A DNA stretch of 64,000 nt from Methylomarinum vadi. GTDB taxonomy: Bacteria; Pseudomonadota; Gammaproteobacteria; Methylococcales; Methylomonadaceae. Shown one piece after another: positions 17,802 through 27,943 of the stretch. Position 1 is the stretch's first letter; every line of letters begins with the position of its first letter. The stretch is taken from NCBI RefSeq assembly GCF_000733935.1, contig NZ_JPON01000001.1, forward strand, positions 2,402,501 to 2,466,500. Direction: 5' to 3'. The notes under the pieces were generated by a model, which ran no database searches, was not told where the DNA came from, and saw only the letters and a program-made list of their open reading frames with translations. A program made the position numbers and the translations under genes.

Positions 17802-20306
17802 ATGAAAACGATCGCTTTGAATGCGGCCATCGCTGCCGTTTACTTCCTATTAGGCGCATTATGTCTGCAATTAATAGTGCCCTTCAGCAAGGTGGGCTCT
17901 ATTTGGCCGCCCGCCGGCATCGCCTTGGCCGTAACGTTAATCTACGGCAAGCGCGTGTTACCCGCTACGTTTATCGGCAACACCCTGGTCAATGCTTTTA
18001 CCTTCGGTTTTTCCTGGCAAAGTATGCCGACTTACGCCACGATCGGTCTGGGAGCCATGGCCGGAACCTGGATTGGAAGTGACTTGATCCGGCGGTATGT
18101 CGGCTTCCCGAACGACTGGCTCAAAGAGCGCGACATTCTCGTCTCCTTGCTTTGCTGCGCACCTGTCGGATGTCTTGTTTCCGCCAGCATAGGCGTCTCA
18201 ACCATTGCACTGCAAGGCTATGTTTCACTGGATGAAGCTACGATTAATTGGTTTTGCTGGTGGGTTGGCGATCTCATCGGCATCATGACTTTCACCCCGA
18301 TGACGCTGGCTTTGCTGCAAAAACACAAGCCGATTTGGCATAAACGCCGCTATTCTTTAATCATCCCGCTTGCCATCACATTCTCCTTTATCGTCCTATT
18401 TTTTTACTATGTACTGCAGCAAGAAAAAAAAATGCAGCAACAGCATTTCGCCAGCACCGTCACGCTTTTTGCGCGCACACTGGAACAACAGATCGAAACC
18501 CATCTGCAGCTAGCAAAGGCCATTCGCGATATTTATTCTTACAGACCGCAAGACGAAGAACTGAGGCGCTACCTTCGCAATCATACTTCCACATTAACGG
18601 GCGTTAAATCGATCGAATGGATCACCCAGCCTCAGACGAATAATCTATCGCCAGAATATGCGCTTTGGTTAAAGAAGGTCCAAAACCCGTCTCAGTTTGA
18701 ACATACCTCCGATTACAATATTTACTGTTACATCGAACAAAACCATATTATTTTGTCCGCCCCGTTGTTCGACGAGAAAAAGCAATTTTCGGGGATTGTT
18801 AATTACCAATTATCCCTCGAAGAATTGATCGAAAACATCGTAAATCAAGTCGCCGACACTCCGATCACGCTGAAAATCACAAGCGCGGCTTCAAATAAAA
18901 CCCTTTTTACAAACCTGGTTAACCAGGAATATTCTTTTGCTAAAACCATCCCATTATTCATTTTCCCAACGGACGGCGATAATTGGATTTTCCATTTTTA
19001 TCAACAACCTTCGTTGAGCAACTCATCGGTACATTGGGCTATCTGGTGGGTACTGACCGCTGGCTTTTTGTTTACCAGCCTGTTAAGCCTCGGGATTTTA
19101 ATGATGACCGGTCGCTATAACCGCATTGAGGCTATCGTCAAAGATCGAACCGCAGAGCTGTCACATGCCAAGGAAATGGCGGAAAACGCCAATCACGCCA
19201 AAGACCAGTTTTTATCAAATGTCAGCCATGAACTCAGAGCACCGCTCAATGGAGTCCTGGGCTTTTCCGAATTGTTAAAGATAGATCCTCTCCTTAACGA
19301 AGAACAGCGGAACAAACTGGATATCATCAATAACTGCGGCAACCAATTGCTGCAACTGATCGATGATATGTTGGATTTTTCCAGGATCGAGGCCGGCAAA
19401 ATTGTCATCTCTCCGCAACATTTCGATCTCAAGCAATTGCTATGGAATATCCAGAAACTCTATGCACTCCGCTTCAATCAAAAAAAACTGTATTTTCGAT
19501 TGAATATCGACAACCTGGATCCTCCTTTGTTTGGCGATGAGAAACGCATACGCCAAATTCTTATTAATCTGATCGACAACGCCCTAAAATTCACCGATTC
19601 CGGTGGCGTGACGGTGACCGCGAGTTACGCCGACGCCATACTTAAATTATCTGTTGCCGATACCGGCCGGGGCATCCCGGCGGATAAGCAACGGGATATC
19701 TTTCAACCATTTACCCAAATCAACGACAACGAATTTAGCCATGAAGGGATTGGCTTAGGCTTGAGCATCACCGCAAGGCTGGTAGAGTTGATGAAAGGTC
19801 ATATCGACATTCATAGTGAAACCAACCAAGGTACGGAATTTATCGTCGAATTACCCTTACCCCGTACGGCTAACGAACAAGCCCTCCTCGCTGCCAAACC
19901 GACAGCGACAAACGCTCCCTCGATCAGCATACTGGTCGTCGAAGATAACGATATCAACCAATTGTTGATCATGAATATGCTCGAATCGATGAATTGTAAG
20001 GTGACTTCGGCCCTGAATGGCGAGGAAGCCCTGCTGCATTTAAGGCGTGATCATTTCCACTTAGCCCTCATTGACCTCAATATGCCAGTAATGAATGGCT
20101 TCTCTCTCATTAAAGCCATTCAATCTGATAAGAACATCGCCCATCTAAAAACGGTCGCTATCAGTGCTTATGCCGATAAAAATACTATCAAGAAAGCATT
20201 TGCCGCAGGCTTCGACGATTACCTGACCAAACCGATCAATGAACAGGATTTGAGAAATATCATTCAGTCAATCGCCCAGTCCCCTCAGCCTTCAGCCGAA
20301 AATTAA
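17802..20306 (+). CDS. Hybrid sensor histidine kinase with MASE1 and CHASE-like sensor
   Basis: 834 residues. Residues 1-200 hold about seven helices with the MASE1 signature (PFSKVGSIWPPAGIALAV, VGDLIGIMTFTPMTLALL). A periplasmic region of about 200 residues follows (starts FASTVTLFARTLEQQIETHL) and looks like a CHASE domain, then another membrane helix (WAIWWVLTAGFLFTSLLSLGILMM). The kinase core has phospho-acceptor H476 in NVSHELRAPLNG, an N-box (LINLIDNALKF), DTGRGIP and GLGLSI. The C-terminal receiver has acidic DND near 710, phosphorylation site D758 in LIDLNMPVMNG, and the conserved Lys in DDYLTKPI. No DNA-binding partner is adjacent, so the output is probably a phosphorelay to a distant regulator. 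Confidence 0.93.
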   Translation: MKTIALNAAIAAVYFLLGALCLQLIVPFSKVGSIWPPAGIALAVTLIYGKRVLPATFIGNTLVNAFTFGFSWQSMPTYATIGLGAMAGTWIGSDLIRRYVGFPNDWLKERDILVSLLCCAPVGCLVSASIGVSTIALQGYVSLDEATINWFCWWVGDLIGIMTFTPMTLALLQKHKPIWHKRRYSLIIPLAITFSFIVLFFYYVLQQEKKMQQQHFASTVTLFARTLEQQIETHLQLAKAIRDIYSYRPQDEELRRYLRNHTSTLTGVKSIEWITQPQTNNLSPEYALWLKKVQNPSQFEHTSDYNIYCYIEQNHIILSAPLFDEKKQFSGIVNYQLSLEELIENIVNQVADTPITLKITSAASNKTLFTNLVNQEYSFAKTIPLFIFPTDGDNWIFHFYQQPSLSNSSVHWAIWWVLTAGFLFTSLLSLGILMMTGRYNRIEAIVKDRTAELSHAKEMAENANHAKDQFLSNVSHELRAPLNGVLGFSELLKIDPLLNEEQRNKLDIINNCGNQLLQLIDDMLDFSRIEAGKIVISPQHFDLKQLLWNIQKLYALRFNQKKLYFRLNIDNLDPPLFGDEKRIRQILINLIDNALKFTDSGGVTVTASYADAILKLSVADTGRGIPADKQRDIFQPFTQINDNEFSHEGIGLGLSITARLVELMKGHIDIHSETNQGTEFIVELPLPRTANEQALLAAKPTATNAPSISILVVEDNDINQLLIMNMLESMNCKVTSALNGEEALLHLRRDHFHLALIDLNMPVMNGFSLIKAIQSDKNIAHLKTVAISAYADKNTIKKAFAAGFDDYLTKPINEQDLRNIIQSIAQSPQPSAEN

Positions 20307-20487
20307 CACTTTATTCGATTGAATTTCATTGTCACCCACCAAAAAATCGATATCCTGAACCTTCTCGACTTCCTCGAGATGAGAAGTCATAATTCTTCGT
20401 TTGACCTGATTCAAGCAAATCAAACATTTTGCAAACAATAGAAAGGGAGCGTCCCATACCCTTAACCATGACTTCTATAACTGACGC

Positions 20488-21051
20488 ATGATCAGGGAGA
20501 ATGTGCTCAAGACATTGACCGGCATACTGATTATCGTCGTCATGATGGCCGTGTTGAGTTTTTGGTTCGAGCATGAAATGACCATGATGACGAACTGGGT
20601 GGTAGACCGCATCGGCTTTGCCGGTCTCTGCCTGATATTGCTGGTAACCGACACATTCGTCACACCTTTTTTGCCGGATATTCTGCTGGTCGTGATAGCC
20701 AAGAGTTCGCTTGCCGAACGCTGGCTATATTATGTTTTCATTCTGGGCGTGGTATCCGTCGTTGCCGGCATACTGGGTTGGAGCATTGGCCGCTGGCTAG
20801 GCCGGTTCCATTTTATTCAACGTCTCTATGGAAAAATCGGCAAAGAGCAACGCGGTTTCGTGAACAAATACGGATTCTGGGCCGTCGTCATCGGCGCCAC
20901 CACACCACTGCCTTATTCGGTCACCTGCTGGACTGCCGGCGCCATGGGGCTGCATTGGACTAAAGTGCTGGCGGCTTCGGTGTTATTCCGGATTCCACGC
21001 ATCATCGTTTATTACATCTTAATCGAATCGACCGGGCACATGTTCGTTTGA
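20488..21051 (+). CDS. VTT/SNARE-associated membrane protein (YqaA-like)
   Basis: 187 residues with about four helices. The block VTDTFVTPFLPDILLVVIAKS, the segment GVVSVVAGILGWSIGRWLG and the later VIGATTPLPYSVTCWTAGAMG follow the VTT (DedA-related) pattern, in which a re-entrant loop carries a Gly-x-Pro/Thr-Pro-x-Pro motif. DedA-superfamily proteins move lipids across membranes; a specific substrate is not inferable. ATG at 20488 is the only start that keeps the first helix. Confidence 0.8.
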   Translation: MIRENVLKTLTGILIIVVMMAVLSFWFEHEMTMMTNWVVDRIGFAGLCLILLVTDTFVTPFLPDILLVVIAKSSLAERWLYYVFILGVVSVVAGILGWSIGRWLGRFHFIQRLYGKIGKEQRGFVNKYGFWAVVIGATTPLPYSVTCWTAGAMGLHWTKVLAASVLFRIPRIIVYYILIESTGHMFV

Positions 21052-21546
21052 TCCGGTAGCCATTCCTCCAGACTGAAGCGGAATTCACAGCCCCATCCAT
21101 AACTTTCCGAACATCATTCACAATAATCGTTTATTTCCATCATGCCAGCCGCATATTGACAGAGCCTATAACACCCATGTAATTGGTATTTTTCAGCCAA
21201 ACGGTTTGGATAAAAAATACCGAGGTCAACACCGCATAAAACAAAAAAGATAAAAACGCTTCTTTTACGGAAAGCACGCTTCCGCTTTCGATAAAATGAA
21301 ACGTTGATGAATACAACAATAAAATCAGGGCCAGGACTCAAAAAAGCTTGGTAACCAGCATTAATAGCATCTTACTGAACCGAAAAAAAATCTTGAGTTG
21401 TCCTCATAACATTTGCTTTAAATAGGGATTAGGAGTCAAGCAAAGCCAGCCGACATTAAGAATACTTCCAATTCAGCAAACAATAAAATATAAAATCGGC
21501 GGCTACGCCGAAACTGCTACATCGGCACCGGCCATTGCTCAACCGC
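21052..21546. other. Intergenic region holding a decayed LysE-like sequence
   Basis: About 500 AT-rich bases between convergent genes. Apart from the LysE-type fragment at 21114-21370, I see no gene. The decay fits with a low-density accessory or degrading segment. Confidence 0.4.
21114..21370 (-). pseudogene. Fragment of a LysE/RhtB-type exporter gene
   Basis: On the minus strand the reading contains AINAGYQAFLSPGPDFIVVF. LSPGPD is the hallmark of the LysE/RhtB amino-acid exporter family and is normally about 15 residues from the N-terminus. There is no in-frame ATG, a stop codon lies just upstream, and after about 70 further residues the frame stops. The rest of the protein (usually about 200 residues) is missing and the remainder has lost the hydrophobic pattern. 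I call it a remnant. Confidence 0.4.
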
Positions 21547-23904
21547 CTAATCCTTTCTCAATTGCTCCCCGATCGGCAGCGTTCTAATACGCTGGCCGGT
21601 GGCGGCGAAAATCGCGTTGCATAATGCCGGCGCGGTCGGCGGCACGCCCGGCTCGCCAATACCGCCGAGAGGCGCATCGAAATCCTCTGTTGGCAAGAGA
21701 TGAACGCGGATGTCGCGCGGTGCTTCGTCGAGCCTGACTAATGGATAGGTATGGAAATTGTCCTGTATCACCGCGCCGTCCTTGAAGGTGATTTCGCCAT
21801 GCAGCGCCAACGTCATCCCCATGATGCAGGCGCCTTCCAGTTGCGAACGGATGCGTTCCGGATTGACTTGCGGACCGCAATCGACGGCGATGTCGACGCG
21901 CGGAACCGTCAGGATGCCTTGTTCGTCCACCGCCGCATGCACCACCACCGCGACATAGGTCACGAAGCTGTAATGCGCCGCCAGGCCCAAGCCTTGTCCT
22001 TGCGGCAGGCTGCGCCCCCAGCCGGCTTCGGCCGTCACCGTTTCGACTACCCGGCGCAAGCGGCCGGTATCGACCGGATAAATCTCCGGCGATTCGCCCT
22101 GATTCCAACTGTCGTTCAGGCTGCGCGGATCGATACGCCGAGGCGGACCGATCAACTCCAGTAAATAGTCTTTGTGGTCGCGGCCGGCCGCGGCCGCCAA
22201 TTCGGCGACGAAAGACTGTATCGCGAAGGCACGCGGGATATTGGAAACCGAGCGAAACCAGCCGATACGGGTATGAGCTTCGGCTTCCGGATTTTCGATA
22301 CGCAGATTGGGAATCGCAAACGGCACGTTGATCACGCCCATACCCAATTCCGCCGGCATTTGATGCTTGCTACCGGCCGCAAAAGTTGCGGAAATGCTGG
22401 GTGCGACGGTCCTATGCAGCCACGCTGTCGTTTTTCCCTGTGCATCCAGCCCGGCTTCCAGGTGCTCCACCGAGACGGTATGGAAGTAGGAATGACGTAA
22501 GTCGTCCTCGCGCGTCCAGGCCACCTTGACCGCCCTGCCATTCATGGCCTTGGACAACAGTGCCGCCTCGATGACGTAATCCGGCATGGACTTGCGCCCG
22601 AAGCCTCCGCCTAGCAACGTGACGTTTAGGGTCACGTTTTTCTCGGGCAGTTTCAACCATTTGGCGACGCGTTCCCTGGCTAACTGCGGCGCCTGGGTAC
22701 AAGCCCAAACCTGGCAATGCCCCTTATCGATGCGCGCCGTCGCGGCCGGCGGCTCCATCGGCGCCTGCGCCAGATGCGGTATATAATATTCGGCCACGAT
22801 GCGCTTCTCCGCCTTCTGCAACGCCGTATCGACAGCGCCATTATCGCGCACGACCTTGCCGGGCCGGCGGGCGGCCGTCTCGAGCTCGGCCTTGTAAGCT
22901 TTGGAATCGTAACTCCCATGCGGACCGTTGTCCCATTCGATTTTCAGTTTCTTGCGCCCTTGAATCGCCGCCCAGGTATTGCGGGCAATGACCGCAACGC
23001 CGCCCAAAGGGTGGTAGTCTGCCGGCAACGGACTACTGGGGAGCTCGACGACTTTTACGACGCCCGGCACTTTCAGTGCCTCCCCGGCATCGTAACGCAG
23101 CACTTTTCCGCCCAACACCGACGGACGTTCTACCACCGCATACAGCATGTTGTCGAAACGGGTATCGATGCCGTATTGGCCGCGACCGGACACCATATCC
23201 CGACCGTCGTAGAGTCCCAAGTTGCCCTTGCCGATATAACGAAATTCCTCCGGTTTTTTCAGTTTCAGCGTTTCGCGGGCCGGCACCGGCAACTTCGCCG
23301 CCGCGGCGGCGAGATCGCCGTAGCTCAAGCTTCTGCCGGTCGCGGGATGCACGATGTGGTGCAATTCGGCTTTGACTTCCTGCACGGGCACCTGCCATTG
23401 CGAGGCGGCCGCCGTTTCCAGCATTTGCCGGGCGGCCGCGCCGACCCGCCGCATCGGCATGAAAAAGTGCCGCATGCTGCGCGAGCCGTCGGTGTCCTGG
23501 TTGCCGTATTTCTCCTCGTCTCCGGGCGCTTGTTCGACCTTGACATGCCACCAGTTGGCGTCGAGTTCGTCGGCCACGACCATCGGCAGACTGGTGCGTA
23601 TCCCTTGCCCCATTTCCGAACGATGACACATAATCGTGACGCCGTTGTATTCATCGATGGCGACGAAGACCAGCGGATCGTCGACCCAGCCGTGCGGCAT
23701 CGCATCGGCGCCATATTTTTTGGCCTCGGCAGGTGGCTTGGTTTCGTCGGCGCGAAGCAGGGTCGGGAAACCGGCTGCCAAGACGAAACCGGAGAGCGCC
23801 AGGTCTTTTAAAAAACTGCGGCGGCTGACGTTGACGATGCTGAAAGACTCATCCGACTCCACGGCATCGAGCGGCAAACCGGTGTAAGTTTCCGTTTTTT
23901 TCAT
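21547..23904 (-). CDS. iorB: Molybdenum hydroxylase large subunit, isoquinoline 1-oxidoreductase beta type
   Basis: 785 residues from ATG at 23904, with AGGAGGT 7 nt upstream. A twin-arginine signal ([21 protein letters not shown]) starts near residue 28, so it is exported folded to the periplasm. The molybdopterin-binding parts include [51 protein letters not shown] and, near the C-terminus, [19 protein letters not shown] with the catalytic Glu. It oxidises an aldehyde or N-heterocycle together with the 2Fe-2S subunit encoded just upstream (ATGA overlap). Substrate cannot be told; isoquinoline is only the family name. Confidence 0.92.
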   Translation of the reverse strand: MKKTETYTGLPLDAVESDESFSIVNVSRRSFLKDLALSGFVLAAGFPTLLRADETKPPAEAKKYGADAMPHGWVDDPLVFVAIDEYNGVTIMCHRSEMGQGIRTSLPMVVADELDANWWHVKVEQAPGDEEKYGNQDTDGSRSMRHFFMPMRRVGAAARQMLETAAASQWQVPVQEVKAELHHIVHPATGRSLSYGDLAAAAAKLPVPARETLKLKKPEEFRYIGKGNLGLYDGRDMVSGRGQYGIDTRFDNMLYAVVERPSVLGGKVLRYDAGEALKVPGVVKVVELPSSPLPADYHPLGGVAVIARNTWAAIQGRKKLKIEWDNGPHGSYDSKAYKAELETAARRPGKVVRDNGAVDTALQKAEKRIVAEYYIPHLAQAPMEPPAATARIDKGHCQVWACTQAPQLARERVAKWLKLPEKNVTLNVTLLGGGFGRKSMPDYVIEAALLSKAMNGRAVKVAWTREDDLRHSYFHTVSVEHLEAGLDAQGKTTAWLHRTVAPSISATFAAGSKHQMPAELGMGVINVPFAIPNLRIENPEAEAHTRIGWFRSVSNIPRAFAIQSFVAELAAAAGRDHKDYLLELIGPPRRIDPRSLNDSWNQGESPEIYPVDTGRLRRVVETVTAEAGWGRSLPQGQGLGLAAHYSFVTYVAVVVHAAVDEQGILTVPRVDIAVDCGPQVNPERIRSQLEGACIMGMTLALHGEITFKDGAVIQDNFHTYPLVRLDEAPRDIRVHLLPTEDFDAPLGGIGEPGVPPTAPALCNAIFAATGQRIRTLPIGEQLRKD

Positions 23905-24368
23905 GATTCGACCTCCTGAGCCCCGGCGACCTGTTTGATTGCGGCGCGGATACGCGGGTAAGTCCCGCATCGGCACAAATTGCCGCTCATGGCCTTGTCG
24001 ATGTCGGCATCGCTGGGCGACGGATTTTGTTTGAGCAAAGCGGTCGCCGACATGATCTGGCCGGGCTGGCAATAACCGCACTGCGGCACGTTGACGCTAA
24101 GCCAGGCTTCCTGTACTTGACGACCGGTTTCATCCTGCCCTATCGCTTCTATCGTGACGATTTGCTTGCCGGCGACGGCGGAGATCGGCGTCACGCAGGA
24201 CCGGACGGGTTCCCCGTCGGCATGCACGGTACAAGCCCCGCACATCGATATGCCGCAACCGAATTTGGTGCCGGTCAGGCCCAGCGTATCGCGCAAAACC
24301 CAGAGCAAAGGGGTATCCGACGGCAAATCGATCTGGCGGCGCGAGCCGTTAATGGTGAGAGTGGTCAT
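23901..24368 (-). CDS. iorA: 2Fe-2S subunit of the molybdenum hydroxylase
   Basis: 155 residues. It has a plant-type ferredoxin cluster ([11 protein letters not shown], then a Cys in VRSCVTP) and a second helical 2Fe-2S domain (CGYCQPGQ and CRCGTYPRI), the standard layout of small subunits of the xanthine oxidase family. It passes electrons from the molybdenum centre in IorB. The start has GAGGAGG upstream and the stop overlaps the iorB ATG. No cytochrome gene is adjacent to take the electrons. Confidence 0.94.
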   Translation of the reverse strand: MTTLTINGSRRQIDLPSDTPLLWVLRDTLGLTGTKFGCGISMCGACTVHADGEPVRSCVTPISAVAGKQIVTIEAIGQDETGRQVQEAWLSVNVPQCGYCQPGQIMSATALLKQNPSPSDADIDKAMSGNLCRCGTYPRIRAAIKQVAGAQEVES

Positions 24369-24592
24369 CGGTTCCTCCTCGGGTGATGGGGGTGGTGGAC
24401 GCCGTCCACGATCGCTATTAAAGGTGATAAGCCAATACTATAACGAGGAAGCTCGGACAGTAAAGCCGACTTTTCATTGCTCAGGGCTTCACAAACGAAG
24501 CTATTAATCGCAGCAATTAACCCTTCTTTTTGGAGCACGGCTTTTCCAATTGACCCTAGATAGGCTAAGCTGAGCTCGACCATCACACTTCA

Positions 24593-24601
24593 GGGGGGGG
24601 G
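24593..24601 (+). repeat. G9 homopolymer in the 5' leader of the cytosine deaminase gene
   Basis: Nine consecutive G residues end 8 nt before the ATG at 24610, where the ribosome binding site would be. Such tracts change length by slipped-strand mispairing, and this one could alter translation start efficiency. Confidence 0.6.
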
Positions 24602-24609
24602 AATGTACG

Positions 24610-25050
24610 ATGACGGATCAATTCATGAAGGCAGCTATCGAGGAAGCGGAAACGGGTTTACGAGAGGGAGGTATCCCGATCGGCTCAGTTCTTGTCCACC
24701 AGGGGAAGATTATCGGTCGCGGCCATAATCGGCGCGTGCAAAAAGGTAGCGTCGTTCTGCACGGGGAAATGGACGCGCTGGAAAACGCCGGCCGGCAACC
24801 TGCAAGCGTCTATCGGGAATGCACCTTATACACCACGCTATCTCCCTGTTCCATGTGCACCGGCGCCATCCTGCTATACGGGATTCCCAAAGTGGTCATC
24901 GGCGAAAATCAAACTTTTAAGGGCGAAGAGGATCTCCTTAGATCGAATGGGGTCGCCGTCGAGGTGCTGCAAGAGCCTTCCTGCATCGACCTGATGAAGC
25001 GCTTTATCGAGGCGTCTTCCGAGTTATGGAACGAAGATATCGGAGCGTAA
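24610..25050 (+). CDS. Cytosine deaminase-like nucleoside deaminase of yeast Fcy1 type
   Basis: 146 residues. The zinc site is HGEMD (His plus the proton-shuttle Glu) and PCSMC. Beyond the generic CDA motif the chain tracks yeast Fcy1 along most of its length: GGIPIG near residue 22, GRGHNRRVQKGS, TLYTTLSPCSMCTGAI, YGIPKVVIGENQTFKGEEDLL, and a C-terminal WNEDIG tail like the WFEDIGE of Fcy1. It should convert cytosine to uracil for salvage. Bacteria usually use the unrelated CodA for this, which makes an Fcy1-type enzyme here less common. It is transcribed divergently from iorA and stands alone. Confidence 0.85.
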   Translation: MTDQFMKAAIEEAETGLREGGIPIGSVLVHQGKIIGRGHNRRVQKGSVVLHGEMDALENAGRQPASVYRECTLYTTLSPCSMCTGAILLYGIPKVVIGENQTFKGEEDLLRSNGVAVEVLQEPSCIDLMKRFIEASSELWNEDIGA

Positions 25051-25348
25051 TCATAAATGCCGTCTATTCGGAATCGCTCAGGGAAGTCCTTCGATAAATG
25101 CAAGTGTCTATTCAGTCTTTCAAGCCATAACATGCTTATATCTAACACGATATAAACAGCCAGGGGCGTAAGCTCACTGTTGGTACCCCTGATGACTTTA
25201 ACGAACCGGTGCATTAAGTGGCGGCTAATGCATCGATGTCCTTCATAGCATAGGGTGGAGGAATTTTCTGCCGAATAATTCCAGCGCGGGTGGTATGATT
25301 CGGAAGATATCGCATGCTTACCATGCCTAATCTTGAAGAAGTGCCCAT

Positions 25349-26014
25349 ATGCTGAAAAATTACCACCTCTGGCAAACCTATTTTCCCCAGTTCGCCGCTT
25401 GCCCGGATAAGAGCGTTAAAAGCTTGATGGAATCGGCCATGCTGGTCGATATTCCGGATGGCGAAAAGCTGTTTTATCCCGGAAAACATTGCAGCAATTA
25501 TCTGCTGTTATTGGAGGGAGCGGTCAAGGCGCAATTGCTCGCCGAAAACGGCCGGGAAATCGTATTGTACTATGTTCGACCCGGCGATTCCTGCGTGTTG
25601 ACGACTTCCTGCCTGTTGGGCGAAGACAATTATCCGGCCGAAGGCGTTAGCGAAGGCCCGGTGAAGGCGTTTGTCATTTCCGCCCAGGCATTTCATCGTT
25701 GCCTGGATCATTCCGCTTTTTTCCGCGAATTCGTGTTCCGTAATTTTTCCGCACGCTTGTCCAATGTCATCGGTCGAATGGAGACCGTGCTGTTTGCCGG
25801 GATCGAGCAGCGTCTGGCCGATACATTGCTCGCTGCCGGAAGCGAAATCGTGCAAAAAACGCATCAGGAATTAGCGGCGGAGTTAGGGTCGGCACGCGAG
25901 GAGGTTTCCCGCCATTTGAAGCGCTTCGAAAGTTACGGCTGGGTCAAACTGGGTAGGGGAACGGTGGAGATCGTCGACAGGCCGGCATTGAGTCGCTTGG
26001 CCAAACAGCCGTAA
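25349..26014 (+). CDS. Crp/Fnr-family transcriptional regulator
   Basis: 221 residues. The N-terminal cyclic-nucleotide-type beta-roll spans about residues 15-130 (IPDGEKLFYPGKHCSNYLLLLEGAVKAQLLAENGREIVLYYVRPGD), then a dimer helix, then a winged helix-turn-helix (HQELAAELGSAREEVSRHLKRFESYGWV) from about residue 170. Cysteines occur in the sensor (for example CVLTTSCLLG) but not in the FNR Cys pattern, so an iron-sulfur sensor is not supported. Targets are unknown; the small membrane protein at 26126 may be one. Confidence 0.9.
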   Translation: MLKNYHLWQTYFPQFAACPDKSVKSLMESAMLVDIPDGEKLFYPGKHCSNYLLLLEGAVKAQLLAENGREIVLYYVRPGDSCVLTTSCLLGEDNYPAEGVSEGPVKAFVISAQAFHRCLDHSAFFREFVFRNFSARLSNVIGRMETVLFAGIEQRLADTLLAAGSEIVQKTHQELAAELGSAREEVSRHLKRFESYGWVKLGRGTVEIVDRPALSRLAKQP

Positions 26015-26125
26015 CCCTGATGCATAAGGTCGCGACTATGGCGGATAAATCAGCATAAACCCACCCTTGCCTGTCGGCAATATTTAGGGAAAAATCGAGT
26101 TATTGTCTGCAAACAGGAGAATACC

Positions 26126-26470
26126 ATGAACGAACAAGCCCGCTGGAATCCCGCGAAACCGTTGACTATCACGGCGATTTGCGTTATTGGCTTGATCAAC
26201 GCCATCCAAATGCTCAATCTGGTATTTTCTCCCGTTTCCCGCCATATCGGCGCTATCTATCCGCTGTATTTTTCTGGCGCGATAATACTCAGTCTAGTTT
26301 GCATCGCCGGTTTGTGGATGCTGAAACGGTGGGCGGCTTTTTTGTACGCCGCGCTGCTGGTGTGCAATCAACTGGTCCTGGCGGCCATGGGGTATTGGGA
26401 ATTATCCGCGGCCGTTATTCCTGTCATCATCGTACTGTTACTGGTTAAGCATTGGGATAAGATGCGTTGA
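26126..26470 (+). CDS. Small four-helix membrane protein, function unknown
   Basis: 114 residues with AGGAGA upstream of ATG. Four hydrophobic stretches are visible (ITAICVIGLINAIQML, YFSGAIILSLVCIAGLWML, AAFLYAALLVCNQLVLAA, AAVIPVIIVLLLV) separated by short loops with WxLKRWAAF-type interfacial residues. It follows the Crp/Fnr gene by about 110 bases on the same strand. I do not recognise the family. Confidence 0.7.
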   Translation: MNEQARWNPAKPLTITAICVIGLINAIQMLNLVFSPVSRHIGAIYPLYFSGAIILSLVCIAGLWMLKRWAAFLYAALLVCNQLVLAAMGYWELSAAVIPVIIVLLLVKHWDKMR

Positions 26471-26562
26471 CGCTTCCTTACGTCACCTTCTCAAAGGGCA
26501 TCAGGCAAGCTGGAAACACTTCGCTTCCACTTGCCTTGGGCAAACGAAATCAAGAGACGGGG

Positions 26563-26736
26563 TTAGTTTCCCTCATCCGTCTTTTTGTCGTTGCCGATAA
26601 AGTGCAAGATAGCAAATCCGACGATAAAGCCTGTCAGCGCGGCCATGACCAGCGGCAAGGCGAAAGGAATATCGTGATGGTCGCGCATGTTCATTTGAAA
26701 AATACCGGAAAAAATACTCAGCATGAAATCTAACAT
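26563..26736 (-). CDS. Small single- or two-helix membrane protein
   Basis: 57 residues from ATG at 26736, with GAGGTG 8 nt upstream. A short amphipathic N-terminus (MLDFMLSIFSGIFQM) precedes a clear membrane helix (ALPLVMAALTGFIVGFAILHFI) and a charged tail. It is convergent with the gene at 26126. Function unknown; support comes from the binding site and the helix. Confidence 0.5.
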   Translation of the reverse strand: MLDFMLSIFSGIFQMNMRDHHDIPFALPLVMAALTGFIVGFAILHFIGNDKKTDEGN

Positions 26737-26895
26737 CTTGTTCACCTCAATAATCTAATTAAATCGACCCAGCTCTGCCACAACGAATCGGCTCGGTGGA
26801 AGGGCTGGATTGCAATATTAGGTTGAGGCGATGCAAGAGTCAGTGACAAAGTCACTATCGTGAAAATTTATCCTGGCCAAAGGTAAGAGCCGAAT

Positions 26896-27939
26896 TTAAG
26901 TGATGACAGCTTCTTCTTCGTTGCCGTTGGTGGGCAGGATGTTGTCCTGAAAGGTTTCCACCTGCTCTGCGATGCCTTCATGGTCCTCGAATCTGGCAAT
27001 GTGATAAAGCGCCTCGCCCTCATAAACTAGGGGGATCTCGGTACGGCCGATGATCAGCCCGGTATGCGGCGAGATGACTTCGGTTTCGGTATTGCTGGTC
27101 GGGTCGCTGATCATCCCCAGTATTTCTTGCGCGTCAACGTGTCCGCCTAAGGGCTTGATAGTGCGAAAGATACCGCTCGCCGGCGCCCTGACCCAGTTAC
27201 TGGATTTAGCGACATACGGTTCCTTGATGGCTTTGCGCTGTTTTCTCCTCGCCGCGATCATACCCAGATGCCCCATGACATGGAGAATACCCCGCAGGCC
27301 GGCGCGGATGCAGACTTCATCGAAACGCAACGCTTCCCCGCCTTCATAAAGCAGCATCGGAATGCCTTGCTCGGCGGCCGATTCCCGCAGCGACCCGTCG
27401 CGCAGATTGGCATTGAGCAATACAGGTACATTGAAGGCCTGCGCCAAGGCCAGCGTTTCCGCATCGTCCAGGTTGGCGCGAATTTGCGGCAAATTGCTGC
27501 GGTGTATGGCCCCGGTATGCAAGTCTATGCCGTGGCTGCATTGCGCGACAATTTCATGCATGAACAGGTCGGCCAGCCGTGCCGCCAGGGAGCCCTTGGC
27601 CGAACCGGGAAAGGATCGATTCAAATCGCGGCGATCGGGTAAATAGCGGGAATGATGAACGACCCCGTAGACATTGACCATCGGAATGGCGATCAAGGTG
27701 CCGCGCAAACGTTTCAGTGCCGGTTGTTTCAATAGCCGGCGTACGATTTCCACGCCGTTCAGTTCATCGCCGTGGATGGCGGCGCTGACAAACAAGCGTG
27801 GGCCAGTCTTTCTTCCGCGGATGACATGTACCGGCATGGTCATCGGCGTCAACCCATACAAAGGGGGGAGCGGCAAATCGATGATTACCCTGTTGCCGGC
27901 CTTGATTGTTTGCTGATTAATAACCAGTTCGCCCGGCAT
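26896..27939 (-). CDS. Succinylglutamate desuccinylase/aspartoacylase-family protein
   Basis: 347 residues. Zinc-carboxypeptidase-like fold with AAIHGDELNGVEIVR (metal-binding H-x2-E, HGDE), PDRRDLNRSFPG and GIDLHTGA (second metal His). The C-terminal 80 residues form a lipoyl-like beta barrel (VRAPASGIFRTIKPLGGHVDAQEILG). This is the M14-type deacylase group often found next to RimK. The gene lies 4 nt after rimK and is the last of three minus-strand genes, so a role in removing or trimming RimK-added residues is plausible but not shown. Confidence 0.88.
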   Translation of the reverse strand: MPGELVINQQTIKAGNRVIIDLPLPPLYGLTPMTMPVHVIRGRKTGPRLFVSAAIHGDELNGVEIVRRLLKQPALKRLRGTLIAIPMVNVYGVVHHSRYLPDRRDLNRSFPGSAKGSLAARLADLFMHEIVAQCSHGIDLHTGAIHRSNLPQIRANLDDAETLALAQAFNVPVLLNANLRDGSLRESAAEQGIPMLLYEGGEALRFDEVCIRAGLRGILHVMGHLGMIAARRKQRKAIKEPYVAKSSNWVRAPASGIFRTIKPLGGHVDAQEILGMISDPTSNTETEVISPHTGLIIGRTEIPLVYEGEALYHIARFEDHEGIAEQVETFQDNILPTNGNEEEAVIT

Positions 27940-27943
27940 GTCA

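Noticed and set aside
22717-23811. Plus-strand open reading of 364 codons opposite iorB
   Set aside because: Antisense shadow of a clear molybdenum hydroxylase; rich in His/Arg/Gln with no domain pattern.
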